DNA of 64,000 nucleotides from Serilophus lunatus (taxonomy: Eukaryota > Chordata > Aves > Passeriformes > Eurylaimidae), in assembly GCA_013399895.1 (NCBI GenBank), contig VXBA01001878.1, positions 113,693-177,692 of the forward strand, written 5' to 3'. This document shows, piece after piece, positions 10,257 through 23,900 of this stretch. A program made the translations under genes and the position numbers. Each line of letters starts with the position of its first letter. Position 1 is the stretch's first letter. Below the pieces are notes generated by a model. The model was given only the letters and a program-made list of their open reading frames with translations, had not been told where the DNA came from and made no database searches.

Positions 10257-13200
10257 GATTAACTTGACCAAAACTTTAAATAACTGTCCAGTTTGGATAG
10301 GCACTTGGTATTCTCAATCGTTTCAAGTTCAGACTGCCTTTTTATGGTGCAGCAGCACTTTATCTCTCTGAAAAACTTCCAAGGCAATAAGGTGGGAGGG
10401 CAGGACAGGACAGGGCAGGGAAAGGGTTAAATTAGCAGTTCTAAATATTATCCTTGGAGTGTAGAGTTTCTTTCTATCTGATCTAAGGCTTAATGTGCCT
10501 TTACCTGAGAAATTAAGAATGGATATTTACTTATGATAGTTACAATAAACAAAACTTAAATATTGTACTACGCATTCTTTTTATGTTTGATTTAAAGTAC
10601 AGATATCATTATAATTTCACTTGTAGATAAACATGGAAGGTCTTTTCAAAGCTATTGGGGCATTCAGAGTTGTATGAAGAAATACTTTTTCAGATTTTCT
10701 TTAACTTTATGCGTAAAGAGATAATAAACACATAAAACGACACATTCTTAAAACTCAGATCACTAATAAATATTGTTATAGGTATATATTTAGACAAGAA
10801 AAGAAACAGTTATAATTCCCGTACAGTACTTACCCATTTTAACATTATCATATGGTTGTACAAACAGGATTATAACAAGCAAAAGAAAGCACTTTATTTC
10901 ATGAATAAATAATCAAAAGCGTTGGTGAGGATAGTCTTAATAATATGCTGCTTCATACAGTTTAAAGTACATCAAACAACAAAATCCATAGTCCCAATTC
11001 CATTAAATAATACTAAGTAATTATGTGATTGATAATATTTATGTATATATATATATAATATATATGTGTGTGTATATAATCATATTATGAGTAATTAAGG
11101 TTTCTATTTACATGCCATGCAATATTATAATGTGTTGCAATACCTAGGCACAACAGGTGGATTTAAGAATGGCTGTGGTAAAAACAAAAAGAACAAAAAT
11201 CTTTATTTTTTGAAAATGAGGGATATTATTTTCTTCTAGTCCTTTCTTTTAATATACAGTGAGATTCTGAGACTTTTCAGGTAGCTAAAGACATATTTAC
11301 TATTGTACAATTAGGTAGCAGTACAAACTTAAAGCTGTAATTAAAGCCATGAGATGCTGCAGCTAGAGAAAGCATTCTTGGTTCAAAATTTAGCATATGG
11401 CATGCATATCTGTGATATTCTTCTCATTAAGGACCCAGTTGTGTGAAATTTTGAGCTCTTCCTATAAGAGGATGCTTACTGCTGTGTTTTAAAGAAATTA
11501 AGTGCACTCAGTTCCTCAAAGTAGCTGTAGATTTTTTGGTGGGATGAGAATACATGTCAACACATAAGTTCTGTTGCTGCCCAGTAAAATGATGTCTGTA
11601 TCAATTAAAAAGTAAACAAAGCACAAAACCAAACCAAACAAAAAAAAAAAAACACCACAAAACAAAAAAACCCAATTTATAAAAGTCTAACCAAATCTAT
11701 AAGAAAACCACACTGTATTTTAAAAACTTGACAATTTCAAATTTGCTTATTCTCAAGCATTTTTTAGTCCACTGTATACTGAAGGACAGGATTTCTAATT
11801 AATGGACAGACCCTTATACTACACTTAGAAAGTGGTTTTGTCAGAGGCTTAATAAAGCCTGAAGGATCAGTATCTGGCCCTCTATGTTGGAATCATACTT
11901 TCAACTCAACTGGTTGAAAACAAAGTATATAATGGTGTCTCACAAGGAAAGTATTTTATAATATAAGCACTTTTTAAAGTAAGTTATTATATTTCAGAAA
12001 GGTCAAACTGAAAAAAAAAATCAATCCGCTCAATGTGAAAAAAGGCTATTTCATAATTTTATAAAGAAGCAAAAAGCATATTTTTGGAAGAAGAGTAAAA
12101 GTCAGAGGTGGTTTTAGATTATGGGGTAATTATATTTGATGGATATATCCAGCAAGGTGGGGAGCAGTGGAAGTTAATAAATCTAATGTTAATTGAATTA
12201 GAGCTCAACTGTCCATGATATACTGAGCTGAATCACACCTCTAGGTGGTGTTGTACCATGTTTTCTGTATACTAAAATGCCTTTCTGTGCTTTAGAATTG
12301 GTTCCCATTTTTAAGTTTTTCATCACAGCAGCAATGATTACAAGCATGTAAAAGTCAAGACTTTGGAACAGTTCTACAGAAGATGTGTATTAAACAGGAA
12401 AGTATTGAGTTGCAAGTACTCAGTTGCTTTCACAGTCTGAATTGGCTCACGTCAGGATACATACTGTAGAGAACTCTCACTATTTATTTTCTCATTCCAA
12501 TGGAAGGATACATGTCATAAGCAAGTTTATCATCTGAATTGCATGAATAGTTTGTGGTCGTGGGAAATCACGATTTGCACTTCTGTCTGAATTGGATATG
12601 ACTGCTGTGCTCTTATACCAGTAGGAATATTTTTGTAGCATATTCTGAGGTATCAGATGTTACTGCCTAGGGCTATTAGATCCTATCCCTATGCCTTTTG
12701 GCATGTCATAATTCCCGTGGATCCCCTGACATCACTTATTGTCATCTTCCATGATTCTCACTGCATCTTCTCTTTTATTAAAGCAACTAGTGCCTCTCTT
12801 TGCTCAGAATATTCTAAGATTAAACTTCTGATGTTATGATCTTTTCCTTATGTATTTGTTTTGTCATGTCAGCTCTATCACTTTTTATCACTCTTTACTC
12901 CCACAGAGATATACATCTCCTGCATTGATGCTATTTATGTATTGAAAGTTATTTTGGTCTGCTACATACTAACGTCCTTAAAAATCATTCTGATCATGAT
13001 TCCTAAGAATAACTTGCCAAAAGTTAATAATCATAGTAAACAAGGAATATGAATATAATTTTCTTCATATCTATTTGTTAAAATTGATATCTATTTCTGC
13101 ATACTCCTAATTCTGCTCCATGTATTTCTTTTTCAGCCTTTCCTTACCCTTCCATAGAGTTCCAGGTGAAGTCTAGTGGCACTGAGTTAGCAATTTTTTT

Positions 13201-14120
13201 CCTATTTCTCTGCGAAAGTACAAAATATGTCCTTCATATAACTTCATTATACCATGGGGTTCAATTGTCTCATCATCGTACTTTCTCTTCAAGTCACATT
13301 GTCTGTAAAGGATCTCTAGAATGCATCTAACACATTTGCTCCCTCTGACAAGGAGCAGCCATTGTTGTTTTCCCTTTCTCTTCTTCAAAATTCCAAAACC
13401 ATCTCTAGGCAATCTGTTCTAGCATATTACTACTTAAACCATGAGAAAAAGTTTCAAACATCAAGCCTAAACTTTCTAGGGCTTTTAAGACATCTCCATC
13501 CTTAGTAAGAATTGGCACAACACAGGATTAAGTAGTACTAAATAATTCTGCACATGCTTTCAATTTTCTATTTGGACTAAGGGCTTTGGTCATCAACAGT
13601 ACGACCAAAAACAAACAGTATGACTATGAAAGAAACCTTTGACAAATCTTAGCAGCCCTTCAAGTGGTTGCATTATGAAATAGGAAAATAAAGGACATAA
13701 AGTCTGAAGTAAAAAAAAAAAAAAAAAAGAACTGGCATCAGAGAGGCATCATGACAGGTTATGGATAATTTTAAATAAAATTTAGCTTTAAATACAGTAA
13801 AATTGAATAATCACTAAAACTCAGCTGCCATCCATTCTCTGCACTGGGGTTTTTAATTTTTTATTTTTTTTTAAAGCTCCTTATCTTAGATACCAAACAA
13901 TTTCTGTCAGATTTTTTCATTTTTGTTTATTTTTTCTTCCCTCTTTATTTCTTAGTTTTAGGTAGCAGTGCTAGCACTACTAATTGAGCAAACCAAATAG
14001 TTGTGAATGAATAGGCACTTACTGACTACGTTTAGGGCTAAATCCAGATTCTATAGGAACCATTAAAAAACATTAATTCATCTTAAATGGGATTTAGATA
14101 CAGCTGTCAATGCTGCAGAT
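10257..14120. other. intergenic, no gene seen; simple repeats only
   Basis: AT-rich DNA. It has a GGACA-like patch near 10398-10428, a TA/TG microsatellite at 11041-11080, an A/C-rich low-complexity stretch at about 11610-11672 and an A18 run at 13711-13728. The A18 run could be the tail of an old retrocopy, but I recognise no parent gene next to it. Confidence 0.55.
11041..11080. repeat. (TA)n/(TG)n microsatellite
   Basis: Alternating TA followed by TGTGTGTG and TATATA. It is short and interrupted. Confidence 0.8.
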
Positions 14121-14274
14121 TTCTCTTTCTTTTTCTTTTCTTTTCTTTTCTTTTCTTTTCTTTTCTTTTCTTTTCTTTTCTTTTCTTTTCTTTTCTTTTC
14201 TTTTCTTTTCTTTTCTTTTCTTTTCTTTTCTTTTCTTTTCTTTCTTTCTTTCTTTCTTTTCTTTCCTTTTTTTT
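14121..14274. repeat. (TTTTC)n microsatellite, 22 perfect units plus (TTTC)n
   Basis: Positions 14131-14240 are 22 exact TTTTC pentamers. They are flanked by imperfect C/T sequence on the left and by TTTC units and T-runs on the right, up to about 14274. The tract is pure pyrimidine on one strand (purine on the other), which can adopt triplex DNA. The long KEKKRKEK-like open frame on the minus strand is just this repeat translated. The perfect array suggests recent expansion, and the real length may differ from the assembly. Confidence 0.97.
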
Positions 14275-15214
14275 GAATAAAAAATTAAAAGTTGGATAAG
14301 GTCTAAAGCTACACAGAACTTGAGAAAATGAGATGAGAAAATTTTCACTTGCTAGAAATTTAAACTATATTTGTTTTAGCTCCTTCTGCACAGGTTGATA
14401 ATAGCACAAAGTATTGAAGGTTGGAACAGAATATAGTTCACTTTCTGTAGCAACAGTTACATCTTTTAGTTTCTGTCTGTGATAGAAGTGCTTTCAAATA
14501 TATTTTGTTTAAAAAGGCACTTGTAATTTTAACTTGCTGCCACTACTTAAGTTGTCAAATAACTGTTGTATTCCTAGTTTTAATATAAAACTCAGTGCAT
14601 CCAGGCTTTAAAAGTCAGCATGTACAAAACCAGGTTAATTTTATTTGAACATACTTTTAAAGGTTATAAGGTTGTTAATCTTTATTTATTTTCTTCTTTT
14701 TTTTTTTTCTTTTACTGTGCTGCAACAAAAATTATTATATAACCTCACAAATTTTCCTTATAGAAAAGGATTTACTGTATTTTGATATGACTTTATTCTA
14801 CTTTTAAGAGAAATACCAAAGTGTGGTAAGTGCTGACTTTTCTATATGGTCCCCCTGTACTTTTTAAAAGACTCATGCAAGGATGCTTATTACACGTGCC
14901 TATATATGCCTAGCAAATCTTGGCTAGATTCTGTCACCTTTGTGCTAAGTAAGTAACACATTACCCTATTCAAATGACTCATTTTGAATAAATTCCTACT
15001 TAAATAGGAATGACAAAATATGGCCCTCGGAATTTATCATTTGCTGCATATTCCAGTCTTATACATACAAATCCCATGAACCATGATATGCTTAGAAAAA
15101 TAACTGGAAATTCAGAATGAAGCAAAGAAACAAACCAACCACCAATAACAAAAAGAAAGTGAAATTAACAGGAATGAAGACCCTAAGGCATCTACCCAAG
15201 AACTAACACAACAC
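14275..15214. other. intergenic, no gene seen
   Basis: AT-rich DNA between the pyrimidine microsatellite and the proposed PCDH9 poly(A) site. A T-rich tract lies near 14697-14710. Nothing else is recognised. Confidence 0.5.
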
Positions 15215-17100
15215 AATCAGGAATTCAGAACATTTATTGCAAAAGCTGAATAACTAAATAATGTTTAACTGGCAAAGCAGTAACAAGGATAACTGGTTAG
15301 ATATTTATTCTGTCAAAGTCATCAAACACCCCTCACAAACTGACATAAGTACTGCAAAAAGCAATGCACTCCTAGCCTGTATTTAAGCCTTTTATACTGT
15401 AGAGGGAAAAGAAAAAAAAAAAAAAGTCATCTGCTATATACAAAAGAATAAAGAAAAAAAAAAGGTTGTGTTTTTGGTAAGAATAAAATCACCTTCAGAT
15501 TAGCTAAATTTGTTATTTTAAGACTGATGTTTCACTGTGGCATAAGTAACTTTTGCTTCTTTTCCTCTAAGAATTTTTTTTTGCATGCTATTTACTTGTG
15601 TAAATCATCTTTCATGCCTTAACTAAAACCATCTAAAAATGTTTGGATTTGGATTTGCTTTGCGTGCAACTTAGATCTTATGAACATTAGGAGTCACTCT
15701 GCTGGTTTGACTGAGGTGGCATGATACTGGTACCTTCCAGGCATTGATCAACTATGATAACAAACAGTTAAACAGTAATATTTAGAGATTTAACCCTTAA
15801 GTTTCCCCAACTAGACTACCAGGAGAATGCTCTGTTACATCATGAAGGCACAACACATTAAATATTCTGTGGCTATGGTCTAAAAACACCCGTGTTACTA
15901 CAACGTTAACGCAGATGAAGATCAACACAAATGCTGCTGTTTCAGCAATACAAACTGTCTTAGGTATAGACACACACCTGCCCAATTGGAAAAACATTAT
16001 TGTATTTTACTCCTGTAGAATTTCCTCCATATATTTCAGCTGGGATCAATGTCAACTGCCAGTCATTACCAGACTACGACTAATTTGATCACTGATCCCA
16101 AATGAACAGCTTTCCCTCTCGCACATCACCACACATTTAAATCTTCCCTTGTTTTGTAATTTCCCTGTTTATGAAACATAATGAAAATTAAAGAAAAAAT
16201 TGCTCAGTTTTTAAGCCGTTACACAAGTCCTTTCACTTCTTAATATAAAAATGAAGAAAAAAAAATAGAAGAAATTCTACCTGAATGCCAGCATCATTTG
16301 CTGCTACATATAAAGAAAAAGGGCTTTTTTTCCCTTTCTACAACCAACCTTTCTTCCCACTCCATGGCTTCTCATTTTCAACACAAGTGGTTTGAGTTCC
16401 TTGGAACAGTGTGTCAGACAGACTACTAACACAGAAACACCATCACTGAAAATAAAAGCAAAACAATAGAAGGAAATGAAATAAATTAAAAAGCAACTGT
16501 GAAACACAGAAATATGCTACAGTATCTTTTCAAGTGAACATTATAAGTACACAAAAATTGTAAGTAATAATTGTTTCTATTTACAAATATTTGAATGCTG
16601 ATTGACTTATAAGTGTCCACTAACATTGTTAATAGCACAATAGTTTAATGTTTACAGCTTCAATTGTTTGCAATATGATCTCAAGTATAATGGTCCCAGC
16701 ATAGATCAATGACAACAAAAGCACAATTTTCTAACTGGATATGCTTTTCAATCTTTGCAATGCACTGAACTTTCAGGTTCTCTCACTCTCCAAATGCATC
16801 TTCTGTTGTTCATAGCAGCAGTCCAGGGTCAAAAATCAAAGAAACAAAAAAGGATATTTGCAAACTGGAGAGATCGCTGCAGATTTTAATCATGTCTATT
16901 TAATAAAAGCGCACAACTAGTAGAAACACTCTTTCATGTTGCAGGATGTCATACCTTCCTCGGTGCTTACATGAAGATATGCATATCTTTGCTAGGTGAA
17001 GCATAGTTCTAGAGGTCTAACCAGTACATAAAGCTCTGACACACACATCGTATTAGCAAGTCTAAGTAGGCTAAAGTCATTGGTCCAAAGTAACTATTTC
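15215..17100 (-). other. PCDH9: PCDH9 3' UTR (proposed extent)
   Basis: Sequence directly downstream of the PCDH9 stop codon on the minus strand. The 3' limit is inferred from the poly(A) signal at 15233-15238. Other possible signals exist (AATAAA complement at 15304-15309; ATTAAA complements near 16645 and 16883-16897), so shorter forms are possible. The region is AT-rich and has no coding potential. Its extent is inference from sequence signals only. Confidence 0.4.
15233..15238 (-). terminator. candidate poly(A) signal for PCDH9
   Basis: The plus strand reads TTTATT, so the minus strand reads AATAAA. About 25-45 bases further downstream on the minus strand is a strongly GT-rich stretch (TTGTGTTGTGTTAG, plus-strand positions about 15201-15214). 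This is the spacing expected for a downstream cleavage element. Cleavage would fall around 15210-15220. Confidence 0.45.
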
Positions 17101-17474
17101 TTATAGCTGGTGCTCCTTTGGACTCTCCACTGCTCCCGAGGCATGTTTATAAGACTTTAAGTTGGCCAAAGGAATGTCAGTCATGTGGTTGCCAGTGTTG
17201 AAATGGCCCTCACTGGAACCATACTGCTTTCGATCACTGAACTGGTTTCTGTTGCTATCTTCTTTCCAGGTCCTGGTCAATGTGTGTCCATTAACTAGTT
17301 TGTCCTTCTTAACCCATTCTTTCTGAGGTGCAAAGGTAGAGAGAGGAGACTTTGGCTGTTGGTATGAGCCCAAGCTAGGAGGCATCCAACAGTTGTCTGA
17401 GTGACCCAAAACCAGGCATTCTTGAGTACACATCTCTGTAGCTTCAGCTAATCCTCGTGGCCCAAGAGGTCCAT
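17101..17474 (-). CDS. PCDH9: protocadherin-9, terminal coding exon (C-terminal cytoplasmic tail)
   Basis: This exon encodes the last 123 whole codons, plus two bases of a split codon, of a delta-class protocadherin. Protocadherin-9 is a neuronal type I membrane cell-adhesion protein with extracellular cadherin repeats; this exon supplies the end of its cytoplasmic tail. The peptide runs from GPLGPRGLAEATEMCTQECL to a C-terminus VESPKEHQL. It includes HSDNCWMPP, SPLSTFAPQKEWVKKDKLVN and HMTDIPLANLKSYK, which I recognise as the PCDH9 C-terminus. It is free of stops and frameshifts, and the stop TAA is at 17101-17103. The exon starts after an AG acceptor at 17475-17476, so the open frame beyond 17474 is intron read-through. 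The upstream exons with the cadherin repeats are outside the window or unrecognised. Paralogues (PCDH1, PCDH7, PCDH11X) are less likely, because the tail matches PCDH9 as I know it. Confidence 0.93.
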
Positions 17475-17520
17475 CTGTAGAAGCAAAACAAAAGAGAAAG
17501 AATAAAGAGGGAGAAAGGGA
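17475..17520 (-). promoter_or_regulatory. PCDH9: splice acceptor and polypyrimidine tract of the PCDH9 last exon
   Basis: On the minus strand a long C/T-rich run (TCCCTCTTTATTCTTTCTC and onward) leads to TTTTGCTTCTACAG, with the AG at 17476-17475. The exon begins ATGGACC. One base of the first codon must come from the previous exon. The ATG here is not a start codon. Confidence 0.9.
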
Positions 17521-20500
17521 GAGGGGTGTGAGGGAAGGCATAATATTAGATTGTGATATTTGGCTTTAAACTTATTCAAAGACTTCATGAGAAAATTAAC
17601 AATGCTTCTGCAACAAAATATTATCCTGGTAAATCCCTCATATATTTTCATTCTGTCAGAAAGTAGTTCCTTTGTAGGGCATATACTCCTCATAGTTTCC
17701 AGAAGTGGAAACACGATTCAATTATCCCTGAGTTATCAGTCTTGAATCCTACTATGAATAAACTTAACTCCTTTGTTCAGTCATACAAAGAAAATAGAAC
17801 TAAGTAAATGAAAATGTCAGACAAAGTAAAAATAGCCTTGCAGATTCGGAGTGAGAATCAATGCTGCTTATAAATGCCTACTATTTAGATGTATTTTCTT
17901 CTGATTTCAACTCTTCTGATGCAGAACCTTTGTGAACTAATGGCCTACTGTAAACTGAAAAACATTTATAATATCCAAAAACAGGTTTGTCAAAAGGAAG
18001 TTCTGTAAGCAGGATTATTCTAATGTCTACTGTTTTACAAACACAGGTTAGTGCATAGTTCTAGATTTCTATCCTGTGGATGCCCACTGATGCATATTCC
18101 CAACACATAAGAAGTAAGTTAAACATAGCTGGATTTAATATGAAACCTTGAAACACTTCAACACATTGGATCAGGAAAGAGACCAATAAGTACATCTCAG
18201 ATAGCTGCTTAACAACCACAAAAGGGGTAAATAAATAATAAAAAAAATCTTATGTAAATCTTGCACTTGATAAAGAACTGTTCTCAGAATTCTTTGTAAG
18301 ATAGTAATATAAGACCACAGGAGAAATGAAGTTTGCTGAAGTAATATGCATCTCAAATATCCATATAATTTTTCACATGTTACTGAGGACACAGCTGGAA
18401 AGCTGCAGGCCTCATGCAATCAAGCCGACAGGTCAGCCATACCTTCAGCAAAACTAAATTCTTCTGTCTTAGTTAATTTTTAAATTAATTAATTTGCTCA
18501 TCTGATCAGGCTGGATGGATGAGGAAGAGGAAACCAGGAAAAAGGAAGAGAAATTACTTTTGCATATTATAGATACCTGTTAGCTATTTCTCAGTACCTG
18601 AGATATGCTTTGTCATAATTCTTTGGTAACTGTGTTGTAATTTTGAGCAAGAAATTTGAAATGCCTTTTCTTAACTTCAGAGTAAATCAACTGGATAGTA
18701 CTGTAGTCATTAGAAGGGTTAAGGAGATATATTTCCTTGATTAAACAGCCCAGCAGCATGAAGAAAATTATAGATTGATTTTAGAGAAATAGCATTAGCA
18801 AGTAGTCATGAAAAGCAAAGTTACCAATCAGAAGAAAAATGTCAGTAGTGTATCAGAAAAAAAAGTGTATCTTAATATAATTGAGACCCAAAATGATAAG
18901 TGAAGACACTCTAACAAAGATTTCTGTGTTAAAATGCCAAATAATATTTTATTCTCTTGTTCTCCATGCATATACAATAAATTATCCTTATTAAGAGACC
19001 TTTTTCTGAACACTGAAATTAACTCAATTAATTTTATGGAAACTTCTATTCATTCCCCACTGCTTTTAAACACAGATATAAAAAATACCAATAGGTATAT
19101 TTCAACATGTTACAATGTAATTAGCTAGTCTTCTTATCTCTGAGCAGCTCCTCTTTTTGAATATCTGAAGAATATACAGTACTCTGTTGATGAGACAGAA
19201 AATAATAAGCTATAGTAAAAGTGGTTACTGCATTCCCCATATAAGAAAATGTCCTATCCTGAACACTAGAACACAAAAAATATATAGAATCAATGCTACT
19301 TTCCATTTAGATCAATAAAAGATGAAATAATTAAAACACAACCATTAGGAAAAAAGCAACTGTAAAGTAGGAACCTAGCAGAGATTTCAATGAGAACTAT
19401 GAACAAAAATTCTAAAATAACACCTGTCATAAATCCCTGAAAGAGACATATTCTTATGAAGTTATTAACCAAACTGAGGCAAGTAATTAGTTAGGAAAAA
19501 AACCCAAAGTAAAGTAATAATAAGAAAGTACTCAAAGTATATTGTTAACACTTTCAAAAGTTAATCTATAGGTAAAAAGCTGATTTTTTTTTTGTCTGAC
19601 AACAGAAATTTCACTTTAATTAATTTTTTCCCATTTCACAGAAGAAAAGTGAGAAGTGGCAAAATTATTTTCAACCTGCCTATTCTCACAGTACACTACT
19701 ACCTTGCTGACCAAAGACGAAAGGTTTGGCATGGATGAAAACTTTCAAAACACAAAGAAAACCTTTCACCACAGAATGACACATATCGAGAAATACAGTG
19801 CATGCACTCTGTGCTTCCAATCTACAGTGGAATAAAAGGGTAACAGGAGAACATTCAGCATGATAGTTCTAAAGGGTAAGTTACTTTTTCTGTTTAGTTA
19901 AATAAATTTCAAGAGATAAGACTATCATTTCCATTTAAAATTTAAATGAGCAATAAACTGGTTTTACTTAGGAATAAATATGCATGTGGCCCTATAAGCT
20001 ACATGTCAAACTCTTTGGAAGATTTACTTTGTGTGTTTTGCTTTCTTCAGTTATACTGCTAGGCAGTTAATACTGTTAAACTCAAGAATGAATTTTAAAC
20101 ATGGTGTTAGCCATCTTTAAGCTGATAGACTTTCTGGACAGCACTGGAATATTTAGATATCTGTTACTACTATGAGCAGCAGACAGGAATGGGGTAACAA
20201 TGCTGAGATGGTCACCTGTTCAGGAACCGCTCCATGGTTTTTTTTCTGTTTAACGAAATACTACTGCTCTGTAGCAGGCAAATAACATTTTTTGTACATC
20301 TGTCACTCACAACAAGTGACAGTTGTAGACAAAGTGTGACCCTTTCCTTTTAGGAGAGAACTGGGAGTTGCAGAGGACACTTGTACTCCCAGTGCAAGAC
20401 ACTTCATTTAGCTGTGTAACTGTTCAAACCGCTGTGAGGTATAATTCTGGACACACCTCTACATATGCCTGTATGCAAAAATCTACAAATAAAATGTATG

Positions 20501-20909
20501 TCCAGAATCGAAAAAAGGTTCAGACTCTTACTCAAATGAGTATGCATGTTTTCCAGTACCGTGTCTTATGCTTTCCAATCTTTAAAACACAGGGAATATT
20601 TACTTGCCTTACTAAAATATTGTGAGGTTTAAGTTTACAAAATGCCTTGCAAGGCTTCATGTAATATATAATTAACAATTATTATTTTAATCACTTTTTG
20701 TTTGAGCCATCACAGGAGAAAAAGAAATACACAAAGTAATTATTTTAGAAATGCAGATTGTTAGAATAATATATTTTACTGTTGAGCTATTACAAGGAAT
20801 GATCATGCTTACTGATTCAGGAAAAAGGCAGATTCACTCATAACATGCGTGATGCCTGTCACAGCTATTTCCAGTTAAGGCCCATAGATGTAATCATAAT
20901 TTTTTGTTA

Positions 20910-20971
20910 AATGTTACTGCTAATAATTGCAGTAAGTGCTAATGTTATTGCTAATAATTGTGATGATCATG
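20910..20971. repeat. imperfect 31-bp tandem duplication
   Basis: Two units starting AATGTTACTGCTAATAATTG (20910) and AATGTTATTGCTAATAATTG (20941). They diverge in their last third. Confidence 0.75.
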
Positions 20972-23900
20972 ATTTAGAGGATCCTACAAATTTCCTACTG
21001 TGAGAGACACAGGAGAAAGACAAAAAGAGAAAAAAGTGTCTCACCTACAAGGAAAAAGAAAAAAGATAGCCTTTAAACAATTAGGGTTTTTCAGCTTCCA
21101 TTATGTTTTATTATGTTCTCAATCATAGAAAGCTTACTCTTTTCTAAGAATCTTTATTATTCAGGTTGCTATTTAGTAGTGTAAAGTGAAATGATCATGA
21201 GCAATATGATAGCAGAAACATCTTCTGGGGATAGCTTGCACTGAAGAGTTGGTTGCTATGTACCGAGAAAGCCTAATGTTGCTTTAATGGTAATTATCTT
21301 TCTTCTTCGCCACTGTTGAACAATAGTTTTCACCCAATTTTCTAAAGTTGTTTCATTATGACATACAATGACACCACTTAAAAACCTGTTCCTGCTGCTT
21401 TAATTTTATAATTGCATTACTTTGTTCTTTTCACAAAAATGCCACTGCAATTTCTGTATCAAGCTTTTCCATACTGAAATACTTTATTGATATGTGGGGG
21501 ATTTTTTTCAAAGTATTTGTTCTCTGAACAATCCATAATCTGTGAGGCTGGTTATCAGTCTTGGCTGCTTGAATATATAATGACACAAGTGCTGATAAAA
21601 CTGTACAAGCCATCTGTCTCGGGAGTTAAATGTTTTGAAAGCAAACACAAAAGTGCATAACAAACACTCCCTTAAATTGTCTTTGTAAATATTTATATCA
21701 GAACCTACCCCAAAATGCTTGTTATTTTATTCTGTTAATAGCTGTCAAGCAGATACATGACTTGCCTACTCAAAAGCAGACAGGTGTAAGAAGGAAAATA
21801 ATGTATGCTGCTCAAAAGCTGGTCATACCCTAGTGCTGGAATTTCTGTGTGGTCTTTTATCTCTTTTTATTATACCCAGAAGCTAAACAGCTATTTCATT
21901 GATTAACTTACTGCTGCAATTAGCAACTAGCTTCTGGCGTGATGACCAGCTGCTTTTCAACATGCTTCTTTAAAACTCTCTTGCTCAAAGCCAGAAAATT
22001 CAAGGCCACAAGATAAGTTCCACTCTGTAAGACTTTTTGGTCTCAAAAAGAATAAATAGATACTCTTTTCCTGAGGGCACTAATATTAAGTATAGTGGAT
22101 TTGAACATGGCCACAGTTGTGTTTCAGACAATCGAATTTATTTAACTTTTCATATTGCATCTTGAAAAGAAAAAAGAAAAGAAAACAACAGCAACAACAT
22201 TTTCAGCTCTATTTAACATCAAATACAGAAAGCTTTTTTTCAAGCTTTCATGGACTACTTTACTAAATGACCTTTTCTGAGACCACATGTTTTTACAGGC
22301 TTCCACAAATATATTGGAACTGAAATGACATATCCCATTTCACAGAGGTTTTCCAACTACTCTATATATTAAATATAAAAACTGGAAAACAGTTTATAAT
22401 GAAAAAGAAGTTTTTGACATTCTTTTGCTCTTAAATATCAGGCAAATAAATAAGAAAGACTGCTCTTTATTTCTAGTCTGTTAAAAAGAAAAAGAATCCA
22501 AGACTACAAAGCTACATTCATGCTGTGCTAGATGTGTTCTCCTGATATTATTAATTAACAGCAAGATTCAGTGATTACTAAAAATATATTTTTTAATGAC
22601 TTATTCCATCGTCATTCCACCTGGCACAGACAGTGTTGGTAAATTCACATTCTGTCCTCAAATCATCTTATTCCGAGGTCTCTGGATTCCTACCATTGCT
22701 GCTGACAGTTTCAGTACACTTATCACTACCAAATTCTAACCTGCTGCTTCTCTCTCTCTCTCCTTCTTGGAGAGAGTCTCCATCCTTTGTACCCAGGTAC
22801 AGATCAAGAAACCTCTGCTTCTTTCTGTTCCCTATCTTGGCCCAAACTTCTCTTTCATCACAGTTGAAATAAATAATATTATTAGGTTAGCTTATATCTG
22901 TATTACTTAGCAGACATAAGCCTCCAGAATCCTTAATTAGCACAATAACGGGAGGGTCAGGAAGCAGAGGAGGTAAGGGTATGTGGGACTGCCCAGAATA
23001 CAGAAAAGCAGGAACAAAAGTATTTTCTGAAAAGATAGGAAAACCTGGTAGAATAAGATTTTCCAAACAGTTCTGTGAAGCACTTAAGTGATCTAGATGG
23101 TTTCCACAGAAATGTAGGTGTCTAAGATCCAAACTATAATTTCAGTTAAAGTTTGAAGTCAACATTATTCAAGTATTTAAAATTCTGTTTCTGCATAGTT
23201 CTCTGATGACTGATGTTGCTTCATGTTTGTATCTTTTCTGAGTAAAGAAATTAAGGAAAGGAAGTTAAGAATGTGAAAGTATCTATATTTATTGCCTTGA
23301 GTTCCTTTCACCTGAAGCTTCTCCACTATAAAAGCTAAAATGAAAGGAAATTCTACTTACTTTTTGGTTTTTGTGTTTGTTTTTGCTCCCCCTCCTCCCC
23401 CCAGTATCATTCCTAGAAATTCAATACCATTAAGATTTACAAGGTACAGCTCTATTAGTAATGGCTGTGCTGTCAATATGTTATTTTCATCTCACTTAAC
23501 CTTCTGAGCCTATTTCCAATTGCTTTTTCCACATTGACACACAGGGATAGAAACCCTCCATGCATTTCCATGTGTGCACTGTCAAGAAGTGGACATTCTG
23601 TGGAGTCTACCCTTTGAAGCACTGGCAGCCTAAATAAAATTTTAGTTGTTGCATTTTCCAAGGCAAGACATCTTCCAAGGGATGAAATTAATTTTATAAT
23701 GCTTTTGAGAATAAAGTCTTTGATTTCCTAGACCTGCTTACCTACACATACCTTGAGAGAAATTTTGTGGCCTGTATGTGCAGATTGGAACAAATAGGCT
23801 CCTTTTATCTACTTTGCCAGATCCAAAGCAGATGCTATAAGACTGCTTCTTCCTGTGCCTAAGCAAATACACTTAGAGTTAGCATACAAGGAATTTCAGC

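Noticed and set aside
13690..13730. A18 run as the tail of a processed pseudogene
   Set aside because: No parent-gene similarity or target duplication could be seen. The same holds for the A-runs at 27912 and 61541.
14087..14348. Lysine/phenylalanine-rich open frames of 70-84 codons on both strands
   Set aside because: They are the (TTTTC)n microsatellite translated; there is no real protein.
17475..17714. Extension of the PCDH9 frame upstream of 17474 and an overlapping 88-codon frame
   Set aside because: The extension crosses a clear polypyrimidine tract and AG acceptor and encodes low-complexity intronic sequence, so the exon starts at 17474.
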